Below are positions 1-9,149 of a stretch of DNA of 64,000 nt, one piece after another (position 1 is the stretch's first letter; every line of letters starts with the position of its first letter). The notes beneath the pieces are model-generated. The model saw only the letters and a list, made by a program, of their open reading frames with translations. It searched no databases and had not been told where the DNA came from. The translations under genes and the position numbers were made by a program. Source of the stretch: CAKZYD01 sp039814715 (GTDB lineage: Bacteria; Pseudomonadota; Alphaproteobacteria; Sphingomonadales; CAKZYD01); contig JBCCAR010000006.1 in the NCBI GenBank assembly GCA_039814715.1, positions 1 to 64,000 of the forward strand, given 5' to 3'.

Positions 1-39
1 CCACAGCCCCAAGCAACTGTTCAGGTTTGCCAAAGGCAA

Positions 40-105
40 GGTGGGAGGCGATCAGGCCATTCCGCGATCTTCCAAGACCTGGATCCCGACGATCTACCTC
101 CCACC
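40..105. repeat. Long imperfect hairpin, possible REP-like element
   Basis: GGTGGGAGG (40-48) is the exact reverse complement of CCTCCCACC (97-105), and GATC tetramers sit just inside both arms. The 48-base interior contains a GGATCCCG segment like those in dispersed alphaproteobacterial palindromes. The element lies downstream of the ethylmalonyl-CoA mutase gene, so it could help end that minus-strand transcript, although no T-run follows either arm. Whether it is repeated elsewhere in the genome cannot be seen from this window. Confidence 0.4.
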
Positions 106-135
106 GCTAAACTAACACATCGAAAACACACAGGG

Positions 136-156
136 TCCCTGTGACAAGCACAGGGA
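136..156. repeat. Perfect 8-bp hairpin, dispersed-repeat type
   Basis: TCCCTGTG (136-143) and CACAGGGA (149-156) form a perfect stem with an ACAAG loop, followed by TGACGGTGTGG. This layout (CCC-stem, ACAAG-like loop, GGGATGACGG tail) matches from memory the intergenic palindromes scattered through many alphaproteobacterial genomes. Positions 1-246 hold no gene I can support. This hairpin and the larger one at 40-105 are the only structures I see there. Confidence 0.45.
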
Positions 157-246
157 TGACGGTGTGGTTTGAACAGCAGCCCCGTCCCAAATGCTGTCTT
201 TGATCTCGGTTTTATGCGGTACGCTGACGCAGCGGTCGCGGCGGCC

Positions 247-2241
247 TTAGGCCGCTTCCGCCCGGCCAACGAGATCGGCGATATCAGACATGATGGCGGT
301 TAAATCGAAGTTTTTGGGCGTATAAATTGCAGCGACGCCGGCCGCCGTGAGAGTCGCTTCATCATCTTTGGGGATGATGCCGCCGATGATGACGGGGATG
401 TGGCCGAGCCCTTGGGCGCGCATGCGTTCCATAACGTCGCTGACCAACGGCACATGACTGCCGGAAAGAATGGAAAGGCCCACGACGTGGACGCTTTCTT
501 CCAACGCTGCGTTGACGATCTCTTCAGGCGTCAAGCGGATACCTTCATAGACCACGTCCATGCCGCAATCGCGGGCGCGCACGGCGATTTGTTCGGCGCC
601 ATTGGAATGCCCGTCCAGGCCCGGTTTACCCACCAAGAATTTCAGCCGCCGGCCAAGCTTAGCGGATACCGCTTCCACCTTGGTAATCACGTCTTCAATA
701 CCGTCTGCCGACCCGCCAGAGCTGGCAGCGCCGACGCCGGTGGGCGCACGGTATTCACCAAAGACTTGCCGCAGCGCTGCGCCCCATTCGCCAGTCGTAC
801 CACCAGCCTTTGCCAGCGCTATGGAGGCCGGCATTATGTTTGCGTCTCCCCGCGCTGCTGTCTCTAAAGTAGCAAGGGCAGCGGCGACTGCGCCTTCATC
901 ACGGCGCGCGCGCCACGCCTGAAGGCGCCCGATTTGCTCGCTTTCAGCCGCCTCGTCGACGACCATGATGCCGCCATCATCGCTCTCCACCAACGGACTT
1001 GGCGCCGTGTCTGTATATTTATTAACGCCGATAACAGTCTGCCGCCCAGCCTCAATATCGCCAAGACGCGCTGTGTTGGATTGCACAAGAGCGGACTTCA
1101 TATAGCTTGACTCGATGGCTGCGATAGCGCCGCCCATTTGATCGATTTTTGCCAGTTCCGCGAGGGCTTCTTCTTTGAGGGCATCAACCTTGGCTTGAAC
1201 TACCGGGCTGCCATCGAAGAGATCACCATATTCGAGCAAATCGGTTTCATAGGCGACGACCTGCTGCAGCCGCAGGGACCATTGCTGATCCCATGGGCGT
1301 GGCAAGCCAAGCGCCTCATTCCATGCAGGCAGCTGTACAGCGCGGGCGCGGGCATTTTTGGACAAAACCACGGCCATCATTTCCAGCAGGATGCGGTAGA
1401 CGTTGTTTTCCGGCTGCTGTTCCGTCAGACCAAGGGAGTTGACTTGAACGCCGTAGCGGAAGCGGCGGAATTTGGGATTGTCGACACCGTAGCGCTCTTT
1501 GGTGATGTCGTCCCACAGCTCGCAAAAGGCGCGCATTTTGCACATCTCGGTCACGAAGCGGATGCCGGCATTTACGAAAAATGAGATGCGGCCCACCACT
1601 TGCTCAAAGGCATCATCTGCGATTTGACCGCTGGCTTTGACGGTGTCGAGAACGGCAATGGCTGTGGCCAAAGCAAAGGCCAGCTCCTGTGTCGGCGTGG
1701 CGCCCGCTTCTTGCAGATGATAGCTGCACACATTGGTTGGGTTCCAGCTCGGCATTTCCTGAACGGTGAACCCCACCACATCGCTAATGAGGCGCATCGA
1801 AGGGCCCGGCGGAAAGATATACGTGCCGCGGGAGAGATACTCTTTAATGATATCGTTTTGGACGGTGCCTTTCAGCTTTGAGCGCTCTGCGCCCTGCTCT
1901 TCAGCGACAGCCACATACAGCGCCAAAAGCCAAGGCGCTGTTGCATTGATCGTCATCGACGTATTCATCTGCTCAAGCGGGATTTCGTCGAACAAGGTCC
2001 GCAGATCGCCAATATGACAAATCGGGACGCCGACCTTGCCTACTTCGCCGCGGCTAAGCACATGGTCGCTGTCATAGCCGGTTTGCGTGGGTAGATCGAA
2101 CGCGACGGAGAGACCCGTTTGCCCGCGCGATAAGTTCGTGCGGTAGAGTGCGTTCGACGCAGCAGCGGAGGAATGGCCAGAATAGGTGCGTATCAGCCAT
2201 GGCCGATCTTTTGCCGCAGCGGCGCTTTGTGATTCGGCCAT
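247..2241 (-). CDS. ecm: Ethylmalonyl-CoA mutase (MeaA-type, B12-dependent)
   Basis: Converts (2R)-ethylmalonyl-CoA to methylsuccinyl-CoA with adenosylcobalamin, a step specific to the ethylmalonyl-CoA pathway for C2 assimilation. At 664 aa it carries the methylmalonyl-CoA mutase-type barrel (residues about 15-520) and a C-terminal cobalamin domain whose DGHSNG motif (about residues 543-548) supplies the lower-ligand His. It is a single-chain MeaA-like enzyme rather than a two-subunit methylmalonyl-CoA mutase. I chose the third in-frame ATG (2239-2241) because GAGGGAG lies 6 bases upstream, and the two earlier ATGs overlap that site. It diverges from ccr, and finding ccr and mcd next door settles ecm over generic mutase. 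Confidence 0.93.
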   Translation of the reverse strand: MAESQSAAAAKDRPWLIRTYSGHSSAAASNALYRTNLSRGQTGLSVAFDLPTQTGYDSDHVLSRGEVGKVGVPICHIGDLRTLFDEIPLEQMNTSMTINATAPWLLALYVAVAEEQGAERSKLKGTVQNDIIKEYLSRGTYIFPPGPSMRLISDVVGFTVQEMPSWNPTNVCSYHLQEAGATPTQELAFALATAIAVLDTVKASGQIADDAFEQVVGRISFFVNAGIRFVTEMCKMRAFCELWDDITKERYGVDNPKFRRFRYGVQVNSLGLTEQQPENNVYRILLEMMAVVLSKNARARAVQLPAWNEALGLPRPWDQQWSLRLQQVVAYETDLLEYGDLFDGSPVVQAKVDALKEEALAELAKIDQMGGAIAAIESSYMKSALVQSNTARLGDIEAGRQTVIGVNKYTDTAPSPLVESDDGGIMVVDEAAESEQIGRLQAWRARRDEGAVAAALATLETAARGDANIMPASIALAKAGGTTGEWGAALRQVFGEYRAPTGVGAASSGGSADGIEDVITKVEAVSAKLGRRLKFLVGKPGLDGHSNGAEQIAVRARDCGMDVVYEGIRLTPEEIVNAALEESVHVVGLSILSGSHVPLVSDVMERMRAQGLGHIPVIIGGIIPKDDEATLTAAGVAAIYTPKNFDLTAIMSDIADLVGRAEAA

Positions 2242-2519
2242 TTTCATCTCCCTCATTTGAGCTATGCTGCCCCAAAGCTTTAAGCTTAAAGTGTTTTTAT
2301 TAACTCAATAATCAAAAGTTTATATTTAAATTTCTCTGTGGACGCAGCATGCGAAATAATATATCACACGCTGCATTGCAACAGACGATTGCGCAGCGCA
2401 GCATTGCTCTTGAGAAGGCTGTCCCGCCGCTGCACATAGTCTATCGCAAGCATGAAATTTTAGCGAATACGGCGCTGTGATAACAACGATATGGGCGCCG
2501 AGCGAGGGAGAATAAGGAC
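2242..2519. promoter_or_regulatory. Divergent ecm / ccr control region
   Basis: This 278-base gap separates the divergent ecm and ccr starts. The ecm-proximal half is strongly AT-rich (2280-2340). The centre is dense in TGC/GCA elements: CGCAGCATGCG near 2344, CTGCATTGCAA near 2371 and TTGCGCAGCGCAGCATTGC near 2389. TGC-rich palindromes are typical targets of regulators of acetyl-CoA and polyhydroxyalkanoate metabolism, but I cannot name the binding protein. AGGGAGAATAAGGA immediately before 2520 supplies the ccr ribosome-binding site. Confidence 0.5.
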
Positions 2520-3824
2520 ATGAGCCCAGCTGCTTCAGCCGCAGTCACTCCGCCAAGTGTGGGATGGGATGGTGAAAAAAAAGACCTTTACGAGGTTGGC
2601 GAAATTCCGCCCTTAGGCCATGTGCCAGCGCAAATGTATGGCTGGGTACTGCGACGGGAACGCCATGGCAATCCTGACAAAGCCATGCAGATCGAGGTTA
2701 TTGATACGCCCGATATTGATCCCGATGAAGTGCTCATCTTAGTGATGGCAGCGGGGGTGAATTACAACGGCGTTTGGGCGTGCCTGGGGACGCCCGTCTC
2801 TGTGTTTGACGGCCATAAAGCAGACTATGCCGTTCTGGGCTCTGACGCTGCGGGTATCGTTTGGAAAGTGGGCAGCCGCGTAAAGCGGTTTAAAGTAGGC
2901 GATGAAGTCGTGGTCCACTGCAACCAAGATGACGGCGATGATGAAGAGTGCAATGGCGGCGACCCAATGAACTCGCCCAGCCAGCGCATTTGGGGCTATG
3001 AAACGGCCCAAGGCTCGTTCGCGCAGTTTGCGAAGGTACAAGCGCGCCAGTTGATGCCGCGGCCCAAGCACCTGACATGGGAAGAATCAGCCTGCTACGT
3101 GCTCACCCTCGCAACAGCCTACCGCATGCTGTTTGGCCACCGCCCGCATATTCTGCGCCCTGGCCATAACGTGTTGGTTTGGGGGGCCTCCGGCGGCATT
3201 GGCTCCATGGCTGTGCAAATCTGCGCAGCGGCTGGTGCCAATGCGATTGGCGTGATATCGGACGAATCCAAGCGCGATTTTGTTATGTCGCTTGGTGCGA
3301 AAGGCGTTATCAACCGCAAGGATTATGATTGCTGGGGCCAGCTTCCGCCGGTAAGCGACCCTGCTGTATACGGCGACTACATGAAGCGAGTGCGCAAATT
3401 CGGCAAAGCGATTTGGGACATCACCGGCAAAGGCAATGACGTGGATGTAGTGTTCGAACATCCCGGCGAAGCCACATTCCCTGTGTCCGCCTTTGTCGTA
3501 AAGCGCGGCGGCATGGTCGTTTTCTGCGCAGGCACATCCGGGTACAATATCACGTTTGACGCCCGTTTTGTCTGGATGCGGCAAAAACGTATTCAAGGCA
3601 GCCACTTTGCAAACCTAAAGCAAGCTGCGCAGGCCAACCAACTTGTGATAGAACGCCGCATTGACCCGAGTATGTCGGAAGTGTTTGGTTGGAAAGATAT
3701 TCCGTTGGCGCACAACAAGATGCTCAATAATGAGCATAAACCAGGCAATATGGCCGTTTTGGTATCATCTAAAGTGCCGGGCCTGCGTACAGTGGAAGAT
3801 GCGATAGAAGCAGGCAATTCTTAA
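2520..3824 (+). CDS. ccr: Crotonyl-CoA carboxylase/reductase
   Basis: Catalyses NADPH-dependent reductive carboxylation of crotonyl-CoA to (2S)-ethylmalonyl-CoA, the signature CO2-fixing step of the ethylmalonyl-CoA pathway. The 434-aa protein is a medium-chain dehydrogenase/reductase. It has an N-terminal GroES-like lobe (about 40-185), a Rossmann lobe with the nucleotide loop WGASGGIGSMA (about 220-230), and GVNYNGVWA placing an Asn at residue 81, the position of the CO2-pocket Asn in characterised Ccr. The acidic DDGDDEE insert and the IQGSHFANL segment are also Ccr-like and argue against a plain quinone oxidoreductase. Full length, ATG start with a good RBS. It is followed 58 bases later by mcd, so probably one operon. 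Confidence 0.95.
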   Translation: MSPAASAAVTPPSVGWDGEKKDLYEVGEIPPLGHVPAQMYGWVLRRERHGNPDKAMQIEVIDTPDIDPDEVLILVMAAGVNYNGVWACLGTPVSVFDGHKADYAVLGSDAAGIVWKVGSRVKRFKVGDEVVVHCNQDDGDDEECNGGDPMNSPSQRIWGYETAQGSFAQFAKVQARQLMPRPKHLTWEESACYVLTLATAYRMLFGHRPHILRPGHNVLVWGASGGIGSMAVQICAAAGANAIGVISDESKRDFVMSLGAKGVINRKDYDCWGQLPPVSDPAVYGDYMKRVRKFGKAIWDITGKGNDVDVVFEHPGEATFPVSAFVVKRGGMVVFCAGTSGYNITFDARFVWMRQKRIQGSHFANLKQAAQANQLVIERRIDPSMSEVFGWKDIPLAHNKMLNNEHKPGNMAVLVSSKVPGLRTVEDAIEAGNS

Positions 3825-3882
3825 AGTCCGCTTTCGAGCAATGTGATAAAACGAGACAACGCGCAAAAGAAGGAGCCGCGCC

Positions 3883-5565
3883 ATGGCGACGCAGCCGCAA
3901 GACCTGCCTTTTGAAGAGACTTTATTGGCCCAGTGCGCCCAAGCGCTTGAAGCCGCTGATGTTTTGGTTCGGAAAGCGAAAGACGCTGTGGCTGCGCGGG
4001 TATGCGTAGATGGCAGGGTCGACCGCGCGGCCCTTGAAGGCGAGCAACGCGCCGCTCACGGCTATGCTTGGTATGCAACCTATTTAGAAGCCCTGCGCGA
4101 AACCTTGCATTGGGCGCAGCGGCTGAATGACGATGGTAAACTTGGCCGCTTGGAGCAACTGATCTTAGAGATCGGCTTTGGCGAATATCTCGCACAGATG
4201 GATGGCGGCATCGCCATGAACCAAGGCGAAATCGTGCGCCCGCGCGATATGGGCCTGACGAGCGCTGCGATTGAGGCTTTCCGCACCAGCATGGTGGTTG
4301 ATCTGCAGGAACGTAGCAGTGACACGGCGCTGCGCGCAGAGCTGGCAGCCTTCATTGGCGATTCGCTCGATACGGGCCACTTCGGCAATCTGGGCGTGGA
4401 TGAAACCATGGACATGATCGCCGATCAGTTCCGCCGGTTTGTGGATGAAAAAGTGACCGGGCCAGCCCATGAGTGGCACCTGAAAGACGAGCTCATCCCT
4501 GATGAAATCATCTCTGAGATGGGCGAGATGGGCGTTTTTGGTCTCACGATCCCTGAGGAATTTGGCGGCTCTGGAATGGGCAAAATGGCCATGTGCGTGG
4601 TCTCCGAAGAGCTAAGTCGCGGCTATATCGGCGTTGGGTCGCTGGGCACACGTTCTGAAATCGCAGCCGAACTCATTTTATGCGGCGGCACGCAAGCACA
4701 AAAGGAACAGTGGCTGCCAAAACTGGCAAGCGCGGAGATCCTGCCAACAGCTGTGTTTACAGAGCCCAACACTGGCTCTGATCTGGGCTCCCTGCGCACG
4801 CGGGCGGTGAAAGAGGGCGACACCTATGTAGTGACCGGCAATAAGACCTGGATCACGCATGCCGCACGCACAGATGTGATGACGCTGCTGGCACGCACCA
4901 ATCCAGACGCGCCCGGTTATAAGGGCCTGTCCATGTTCCTGGCAGAAAAACCGCGCGGCAACTGCGAGCACCCCTTCCCAGCAGACGGCATGACCGGCGG
5001 CGAGATTGAAGTGCTCGGCTATCGCGGTATGAAGGAATATGAGCTCGCCTTTGATGGTTTTGACGTGAAAGCTGAAAACCTGCTCGGCGGCGAAGAAGGC
5101 CAGGGCTTTAAACAGCTGATGGCCACCTTTGAAAGCGCGCGCATTCAAACGGCCGCGCGCGCGGTCGGCGTTGCGCAAAATGCGCTGGAGCTTGGCCTGC
5201 GCTACGGCTTGGACCGGAACCAATTTGGCAAATCCATTTATGAATTTCCCCGCGTGGCCGATAAATTGGCCTGGGCGGCCGTGGAAATCATGATGACCCG
5301 CCAGCTCACCTACTATTCCGCCCGCCAGAAAGATTCAGGTAAGCGCTGCGACTTAGAAGCAGGCATGGCGAAGTTGCTCGCAGCCCGCGTTGCCTGGGTA
5401 ACAGCGGATAACGCGGTTCAAGTCCATGGCGGCAATGGCTACGCGCTAGAGTACCCAATTTCACGGGTGCTCTGCGATGCGCGCATTTTGAACGTTTTCG
5501 AAGGCGCAGGCGAAATCCAGGCTAACGTCATCGCAAGCCGGCTTCTGGCCACAGGGCGTAACTAA
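3883..5565 (+). CDS. mcd: Methylsuccinyl-CoA dehydrogenase
   Basis: FAD-dependent oxidation of (2S)-methylsuccinyl-CoA to mesaconyl-CoA, the step after ethylmalonyl-CoA mutase. At 560 aa it is much longer than ordinary acyl-CoA dehydrogenases (about 380-400 aa). The extra 160 or so N-terminal residues are typical of Mcd. The acyl-CoA dehydrogenase core starts near residue 170 and shows FTEPNTGSDLGS (flavin/substrate loop), GNKTWITHA, and the C-terminal QVHGGNGYALEYPISR and EGAGEIQ segments. The start follows AAGGAGCCGCGCC. Its position directly behind ccr and opposite ecm is the main reason for choosing Mcd over a general acyl-CoA dehydrogenase. The last pathway genes (mesaconyl-CoA hydratase, lyases) are not in the window. 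Confidence 0.93.
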   Translation: MATQPQDLPFEETLLAQCAQALEAADVLVRKAKDAVAARVCVDGRVDRAALEGEQRAAHGYAWYATYLEALRETLHWAQRLNDDGKLGRLEQLILEIGFGEYLAQMDGGIAMNQGEIVRPRDMGLTSAAIEAFRTSMVVDLQERSSDTALRAELAAFIGDSLDTGHFGNLGVDETMDMIADQFRRFVDEKVTGPAHEWHLKDELIPDEIISEMGEMGVFGLTIPEEFGGSGMGKMAMCVVSEELSRGYIGVGSLGTRSEIAAELILCGGTQAQKEQWLPKLASAEILPTAVFTEPNTGSDLGSLRTRAVKEGDTYVVTGNKTWITHAARTDVMTLLARTNPDAPGYKGLSMFLAEKPRGNCEHPFPADGMTGGEIEVLGYRGMKEYELAFDGFDVKAENLLGGEEGQGFKQLMATFESARIQTAARAVGVAQNALELGLRYGLDRNQFGKSIYEFPRVADKLAWAAVEIMMTRQLTYYSARQKDSGKRCDLEAGMAKLLAARVAWVTADNAVQVHGGNGYALEYPISRVLCDARILNVFEGAGEIQANVIASRLLATGRN

Positions 5566-5576
5566 CCGAGCCTAAG

Positions 5577-5605
5577 ACACTGGGGATCCCGGATAAAGTC
5601 CAGGG
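5577..5605. repeat. Degenerate GGGATCCCGGA-type palindromic repeat
   Basis: The short gap between the convergent mcd and tlpA-like genes contains CTGGGGATCCCGGATAAAG followed by TCCAGGG. This looks like a decayed member of the GGATCCCGGA...TCCGGGAT palindrome family common between alphaproteobacterial genes. The outer CTGG/CCAG bases still pair, but the stem is no longer perfect. No clear T-run follows, so I do not call it a terminator. Confidence 0.3.
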
Positions 5606-5619
5606 CTATGGCAAGTTGC

Positions 5620-6174
5620 TCAGCCGCCGAGCACTGCCTTAGCCAAAGAGACAGCCTCAACTTCCATCCAGTTGGCCTCGCCTTCGAGATAGGCAGCGAA
5701 CCGTCCCTGGGCGTCTACCACCATGGTCACGGGCACGCCGCGTGCCTCCAAGGCTACAGGAAGAGCCTGATCAGGATCGCGCAGGAGGGTCAGTGCGCTG
5801 GCATTATGTTGTTCTAAAAAAGCACTGAGCTTAGCCGCTTTGCCGCGCTCAATGGCGACCGCATAAATGGGCAGCCCAGTCTGCTCAGACAGTTCCGCAA
5901 GCGATGGTAGCTCTTTCACGCAGGGCGCGCACCACGTGGCCCATAAGTTAACGAGCGCAGGCCCTTGAACGGCCTGCGCCAACGTAACAGGCGCTTCTTC
6001 ATCACCGGCCGTGATCATGACCTCTGGCAGGGGCCTTGGCGCCGGGAAAACCTCTAATTTCTCAAGCGTTCCAGTGGCTAGCTCTTGTAGGCTTGGCCCG
6101 CCCGCGCTACCTGATGGGTCATTGCAGCTGGCGAGCATGAGACTTGCAGTGAAGAGGGCAAGAAGACGGGTCAT
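5620..6174 (-). CDS. TlpA-like thioredoxin-fold lipoprotein
   Basis: A 184-aa predicted periplasmic thiol-disulfide reductase. The N-terminus [17 protein letters not shown] is a lipoprotein signal with the lipobox Cys at about residue 17, so the protein should be membrane-tethered. The thioredoxin fold follows: [16 protein letters not shown] holds the WCxxC active site near residues 78-83, and [14 protein letters not shown] supplies the cis-Pro loop. This is the TlpA/ResA/CcmG type that reduces apocytochromes or copper-site cysteines. No cytochrome c maturation gene is nearby, so the partner is unknown. It diverges from argH with only 43 bases between starts, an arrangement I recall from other alphaproteobacteria. 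Confidence 0.88.
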   Translation of the reverse strand: MTRLLALFTASLMLASCNDPSGSAGGPSLQELATGTLEKLEVFPAPRPLPEVMITAGDEEAPVTLAQAVQGPALVNLWATWCAPCVKELPSLAELSEQTGLPIYAVAIERGKAAKLSAFLEQHNASALTLLRDPDQALPVALEARGVPVTMVVDAQGRFAAYLEGEANWMEVEAVSLAKAVLGG

Positions 6175-6217
6175 ATGGTGGCGCGGTCCTAAGCTCGGTG
6201 AAGAAGGTGATGTACAG

Positions 6218-7633
6218 ATGTCCTCTCAGGATGGATCGTCAAGCAATGGCGGGGCCTCAAGCATGTGGGGCGGACGCTTTGCCGCGGGCCCAGATGCAGT
6301 TATGCAGGCGATTAACGCATCGATTGATTTTGACAAACGCTTGTGGCGCGAGGATTTAGCCGCCAGCCGCGCGCACTGCCGTATGCTGGCCGAGCAAGAC
6401 ATCCTCTCGCTTGAGGACCGCAACGCGATCTTGCAGGGTCTGCAGCAGATTGAAGGCGAAATTGCCGCTGGAGAGTTCACCTACGATCCCCGCCTAGAAG
6501 ACATCCACATGCATGTAGAAGCGCGGCTGACGCAGATTATTGGCCCCGCCGCTGGACGGCTGCACACAGCGCGCTCACGCAATGACCAAGTGGCCACCGA
6601 CTTTAAGCTCTGGGTGCGGGGCGCTATTGATGGGCTTGATGAACAGCTCGGCGCGCTGCAAAGCGCGCTCTTGAGCCAAGCAGAAGTGCATGTCGAAACG
6701 ATTATGCCGGGCTTCACGCATTTACAAACGGCCCAGCCTGTCACGCTTGGCCACCATTTAATGGCCTATTGGCAAATGCTGCGGCGCGACCGGGGCCGCT
6801 TTGCTGACGCCCGCGCGCGGCTCAATGAATGCCCGCTTGGCGCTGCGGCACTGGCCGGAACATCCTTTCCTATTGATCGCTTTGCCACGGCCAAGGCGCT
6901 TGGCTTTGATAAGCCAACAGACAATTCCCTTGATAGCGTCTCTGACCGCGATTTTGCGCTGGAATTTTTAGCCGCCACTTCCATCTGCGCGCTCCATCTC
7001 TCCCGGCTGGCAGAAGAGATTGTGATCTTTGCCAGCCAGCCCTTCGGTTTTCTCACCCTGCCAGACAGCTTTTCGACGGGCTCGTCCATCATGCCGCAAA
7101 AGCGCAACCCCGATGCCGCAGAGCTAACGCGGGCGAAGACGGGGCGGATTTTAGGTGCCTTTCAAGCCCTTGCGATCGTCATGAAGGGTCTCCCCCTCAC
7201 CTATTCGAAAGACTGCCAGGAAGACAAAGAGCCGGTGTTTGACGCTGCCGATTCGCTCGAGCTTGCCGCGGCCTCAATGGCGGGCATGGTCTCCCAGCTG
7301 AAAGCAAATGAAGCGCCCATGCGAAAACACGCCAGCGCGGGCTTTTCCACGGCAACGGACCTGGCTGATTGGCTGGTCCAAGCGCTGAATTTACCGTTCC
7401 GCGAAGCCCATCATGTGACCGGCGCGCTGGTAAAGCTGGCCGAAGAGAAAGACTGCGGGCTGGAAGACTTGTCGTTAGAAGACATGCAGCAAGTCCATAG
7501 CGACATTACGCGGGATGTCTTTACCCGCCTCGGCGTCGATAAGTCCGTCCATAGCCGGGTAAGCCATGGGGGCACGGCGCCTGAGGCAGTACGCGCGCAA
7601 ATCGCCGCCGCCCGCCAGGAGATGACGTCATGA
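6218..7633 (+). CDS. argH: Argininosuccinate lyase
   Basis: Cleaves argininosuccinate to arginine and fumarate, the last step of arginine synthesis. argG lies about 18 kb away in this window. The 471-aa protein shows the superfamily signature [15 protein letters not shown] (mobile catalytic-Ser loop), [13 protein letters not shown], and TVxHLQ-like [18 protein letters not shown] placed the start at ATG 6218 (MSSQDGSSS...MWGGRF) because AAGAAGG lies about 10 bases upstream and homologues begin shortly before MWGGRF; the open frame extends further left into the tlpA-like gene. Its stop overlaps the lptM start (ATGA), indicating translational coupling. Confidence 0.97.
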   Translation: MSSQDGSSSNGGASSMWGGRFAAGPDAVMQAINASIDFDKRLWREDLAASRAHCRMLAEQDILSLEDRNAILQGLQQIEGEIAAGEFTYDPRLEDIHMHVEARLTQIIGPAAGRLHTARSRNDQVATDFKLWVRGAIDGLDEQLGALQSALLSQAEVHVETIMPGFTHLQTAQPVTLGHHLMAYWQMLRRDRGRFADARARLNECPLGAAALAGTSFPIDRFATAKALGFDKPTDNSLDSVSDRDFALEFLAATSICALHLSRLAEEIVIFASQPFGFLTLPDSFSTGSSIMPQKRNPDAAELTRAKTGRILGAFQALAIVMKGLPLTYSKDCQEDKEPVFDAADSLELAAASMAGMVSQLKANEAPMRKHASAGFSTATDLADWLVQALNLPFREAHHVTGALVKLAEEKDCGLEDLSLEDMQQVHSDITRDVFTRLGVDKSVHSRVSHGGTAPEAVRAQIAAARQEMTS

Positions 7634-7770
7634 TGCGCTACGTCCTCCTCCTATGTGCGGCGCTCTGCGTCATGACGGCGTCTTGCGGAAAGCGCGGCCC
7701 CTTGTCACTACCAGAAGGCACGCAAAGCCTGCCGCCCGATCCATCAAAACGCGACAACCCACCAGGATAA
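7630..7770 (+). CDS. lptM: LptM/YifL-like small lipoprotein
   Basis: A 46-aa lipoprotein starting [19 protein letters not shown], with the lipobox Cys at residue 19 and immediately after it [11 protein letters not shown]. CGxKGPL followed by a proline-rich tail is the hallmark of LptM (formerly YifL), which helps the LPS translocon LptD mature its disulfides at the outer membrane. The gene overlaps the argH stop by 4 bases and ends 3 bases before lysA. The same argH-lptM-lysA order recurs in alphaproteobacteria (recalled). ATG at 7633 is an alternative start one codon in. Function is inferred from the motif and context only. Confidence 0.85.
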   Translation: MMRYVLLLCAALCVMTASCGKRGPLSLPEGTQSLPPDPSKRDNPPG

Positions 7771-7773
7771 GCT

Positions 7774-9072
7774 ATGCCGCACCATTTTACGTATATCGGC
7801 GGCGAAATGCATGCTGAGGATGTGCCCCTGCGCGCGATTTCTGAGCAGGTGGGCACGCCCGTTTATGTGTATTCAGCGGCCACATTGGAGCGCCACTACC
7901 GGGTTTTCTCTCAGGCCTTCGCTGGGCTTGACGCTTTGGTGTGCTTTGCGGTGAAGGCCAATTCCAATATCGCCGTCCTGAAAACACTGGCCGACCTTGG
8001 CGCTGGCGCTGATGTTGTCTCCGGCGGGGAGCTGGCGCGCGCCTTGGCAGCGGGCATTCCCAGCGAGCGCATTGTCTTCTCCGGCGTTGGCAAAACGGCA
8101 GATGAAATGCGCGCTGCGCTTGATGCGGGCATTCACCAATTCAATGTCGAATCAGAGCCGGAACTCGAGCTCCTAAGCCACGTTGCCAGCGAGATTGGCA
8201 AAGACGCCCCCATCGCATTCCGCGTGAACCCGGATGTGGACGCAAAAACCCACGCGAAAATCTCAACCGGAAAAGCGGAAAACAAATTCGGCATCGCTTG
8301 GAGCCGCGCGCGCAGCGCCTATGCCCGCGCCGCAGCCCTGCCAGGAATTGCGGTAAAAGGCGTTGATGTGCACATCGGCAGCCAGCTCACTGAGCTTGGA
8401 CCGTTTCGCGAAGCGTTTGAAAAAGTCGCTCGCTTGGTGGCTGATCTGCGCAGTGATGGACATGCCATCACGCAGCTTGATCTTGGCGGCGGGCTGGGCA
8501 TTCCCTATGCCGCAGGCTCAAACGATACACCGCCACCGCCGGATGATTATGGCCAGTTGATTGCAGACGTAGCAGGACCGCTGGGTTGCCAAATCATTTT
8601 GGAGCCAGGGCGCTTGATTGCTGGAAACGCAGGCGTTTTGCTCACCACAGTGCTGTATGTGAAAGAAGGCGAAGAGCGCAAGTTCGTCATCGTGGATGCG
8701 GCGATGAACGATCTCATTCGCCCGGCCATGTACGATGCGCATCACGATATCCTGCCGGTGCGGGAGACCGAGGCTGGCAAGGACTGGATAGCCGATATCG
8801 CGGGGCCGGTGTGCGAAACTGGCGATGTATTTGCCAAAGCACGAGCGACTGCCCCCATTGAGCAAGGCGCGCTTGCAGCGATTATGTCGGCCGGGGCGTA
8901 TGGCGCGGTGCTGGCATCAACATACAATACACGCCCTTTGGTGCCGGAAGTGTTGGTGAACGGCGCAGACTGGGCCGTTATCCGCAAACGCCCAAGCGTT
9001 GAAGACCTGCTGGCGCTGGATGCTTTGCCGCCCTGGAAAGACGCTGATCCCGCTTTAGGCCCGCGGCAATAA
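7774..9072 (+). CDS. lysA: Diaminopimelate decarboxylase
   Basis: PLP enzyme that decarboxylates meso-diaminopimelate to lysine. At 432 aa it has the alanine-racemase-like barrel with the PLP lysine in CFAVKANSN (about residue 54), the glycine loop LDLGGGLGIPY, and a C-terminal beta domain with GPVCETGD (substrate-binding Glu and active-site Cys from the other subunit) and SAGAYGAVLASTYNTRP. Full length. It sits 3 bases behind lptM, so argH-lptM-lysA form one transcription unit. A probable DapC aminotransferase, which feeds the same pathway, is at 52 kb. Confidence 0.97.
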   Translation: MPHHFTYIGGEMHAEDVPLRAISEQVGTPVYVYSAATLERHYRVFSQAFAGLDALVCFAVKANSNIAVLKTLADLGAGADVVSGGELARALAAGIPSERIVFSGVGKTADEMRAALDAGIHQFNVESEPELELLSHVASEIGKDAPIAFRVNPDVDAKTHAKISTGKAENKFGIAWSRARSAYARAAALPGIAVKGVDVHIGSQLTELGPFREAFEKVARLVADLRSDGHAITQLDLGGGLGIPYAAGSNDTPPPPDDYGQLIADVAGPLGCQIILEPGRLIAGNAGVLLTTVLYVKEGEERKFVIVDAAMNDLIRPAMYDAHHDILPVRETEAGKDWIADIAGPVCETGDVFAKARATAPIEQGALAAIMSAGAYGAVLASTYNTRPLVPEVLVNGADWAVIRKRPSVEDLLALDALPPWKDADPALGPRQ

Positions 9073-9149
9073 GATTTTTGCCATTGTTTGCTGTAACGTT
9101 ATGGTGTTGGGGTAGCCTAACCCTCGACTGAAAGGACGCTTAGCCCCCC

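Noticed and set aside
2..115. 37-codon frame open at the left edge (ends LPPLN)
   Set aside because: It could be the tail of a gene outside the window, but it passes through the inverted repeat at 40-105 and matches nothing I know, so I did not call it.
176..191. 16-base sequence GCAGCCCCGTCCCAAA repeated at 23421-23436
   Set aside because: A single 16-base match in 64 kb on two strands is close to chance expectation, and the flanks do not match.
21..269. 82-codon open frame on the minus strand
   Set aside because: It overlaps the end of ecm, runs through two palindromes, has no RBS and a biased Arg/Cys/Pro composition typical of a shadow frame.
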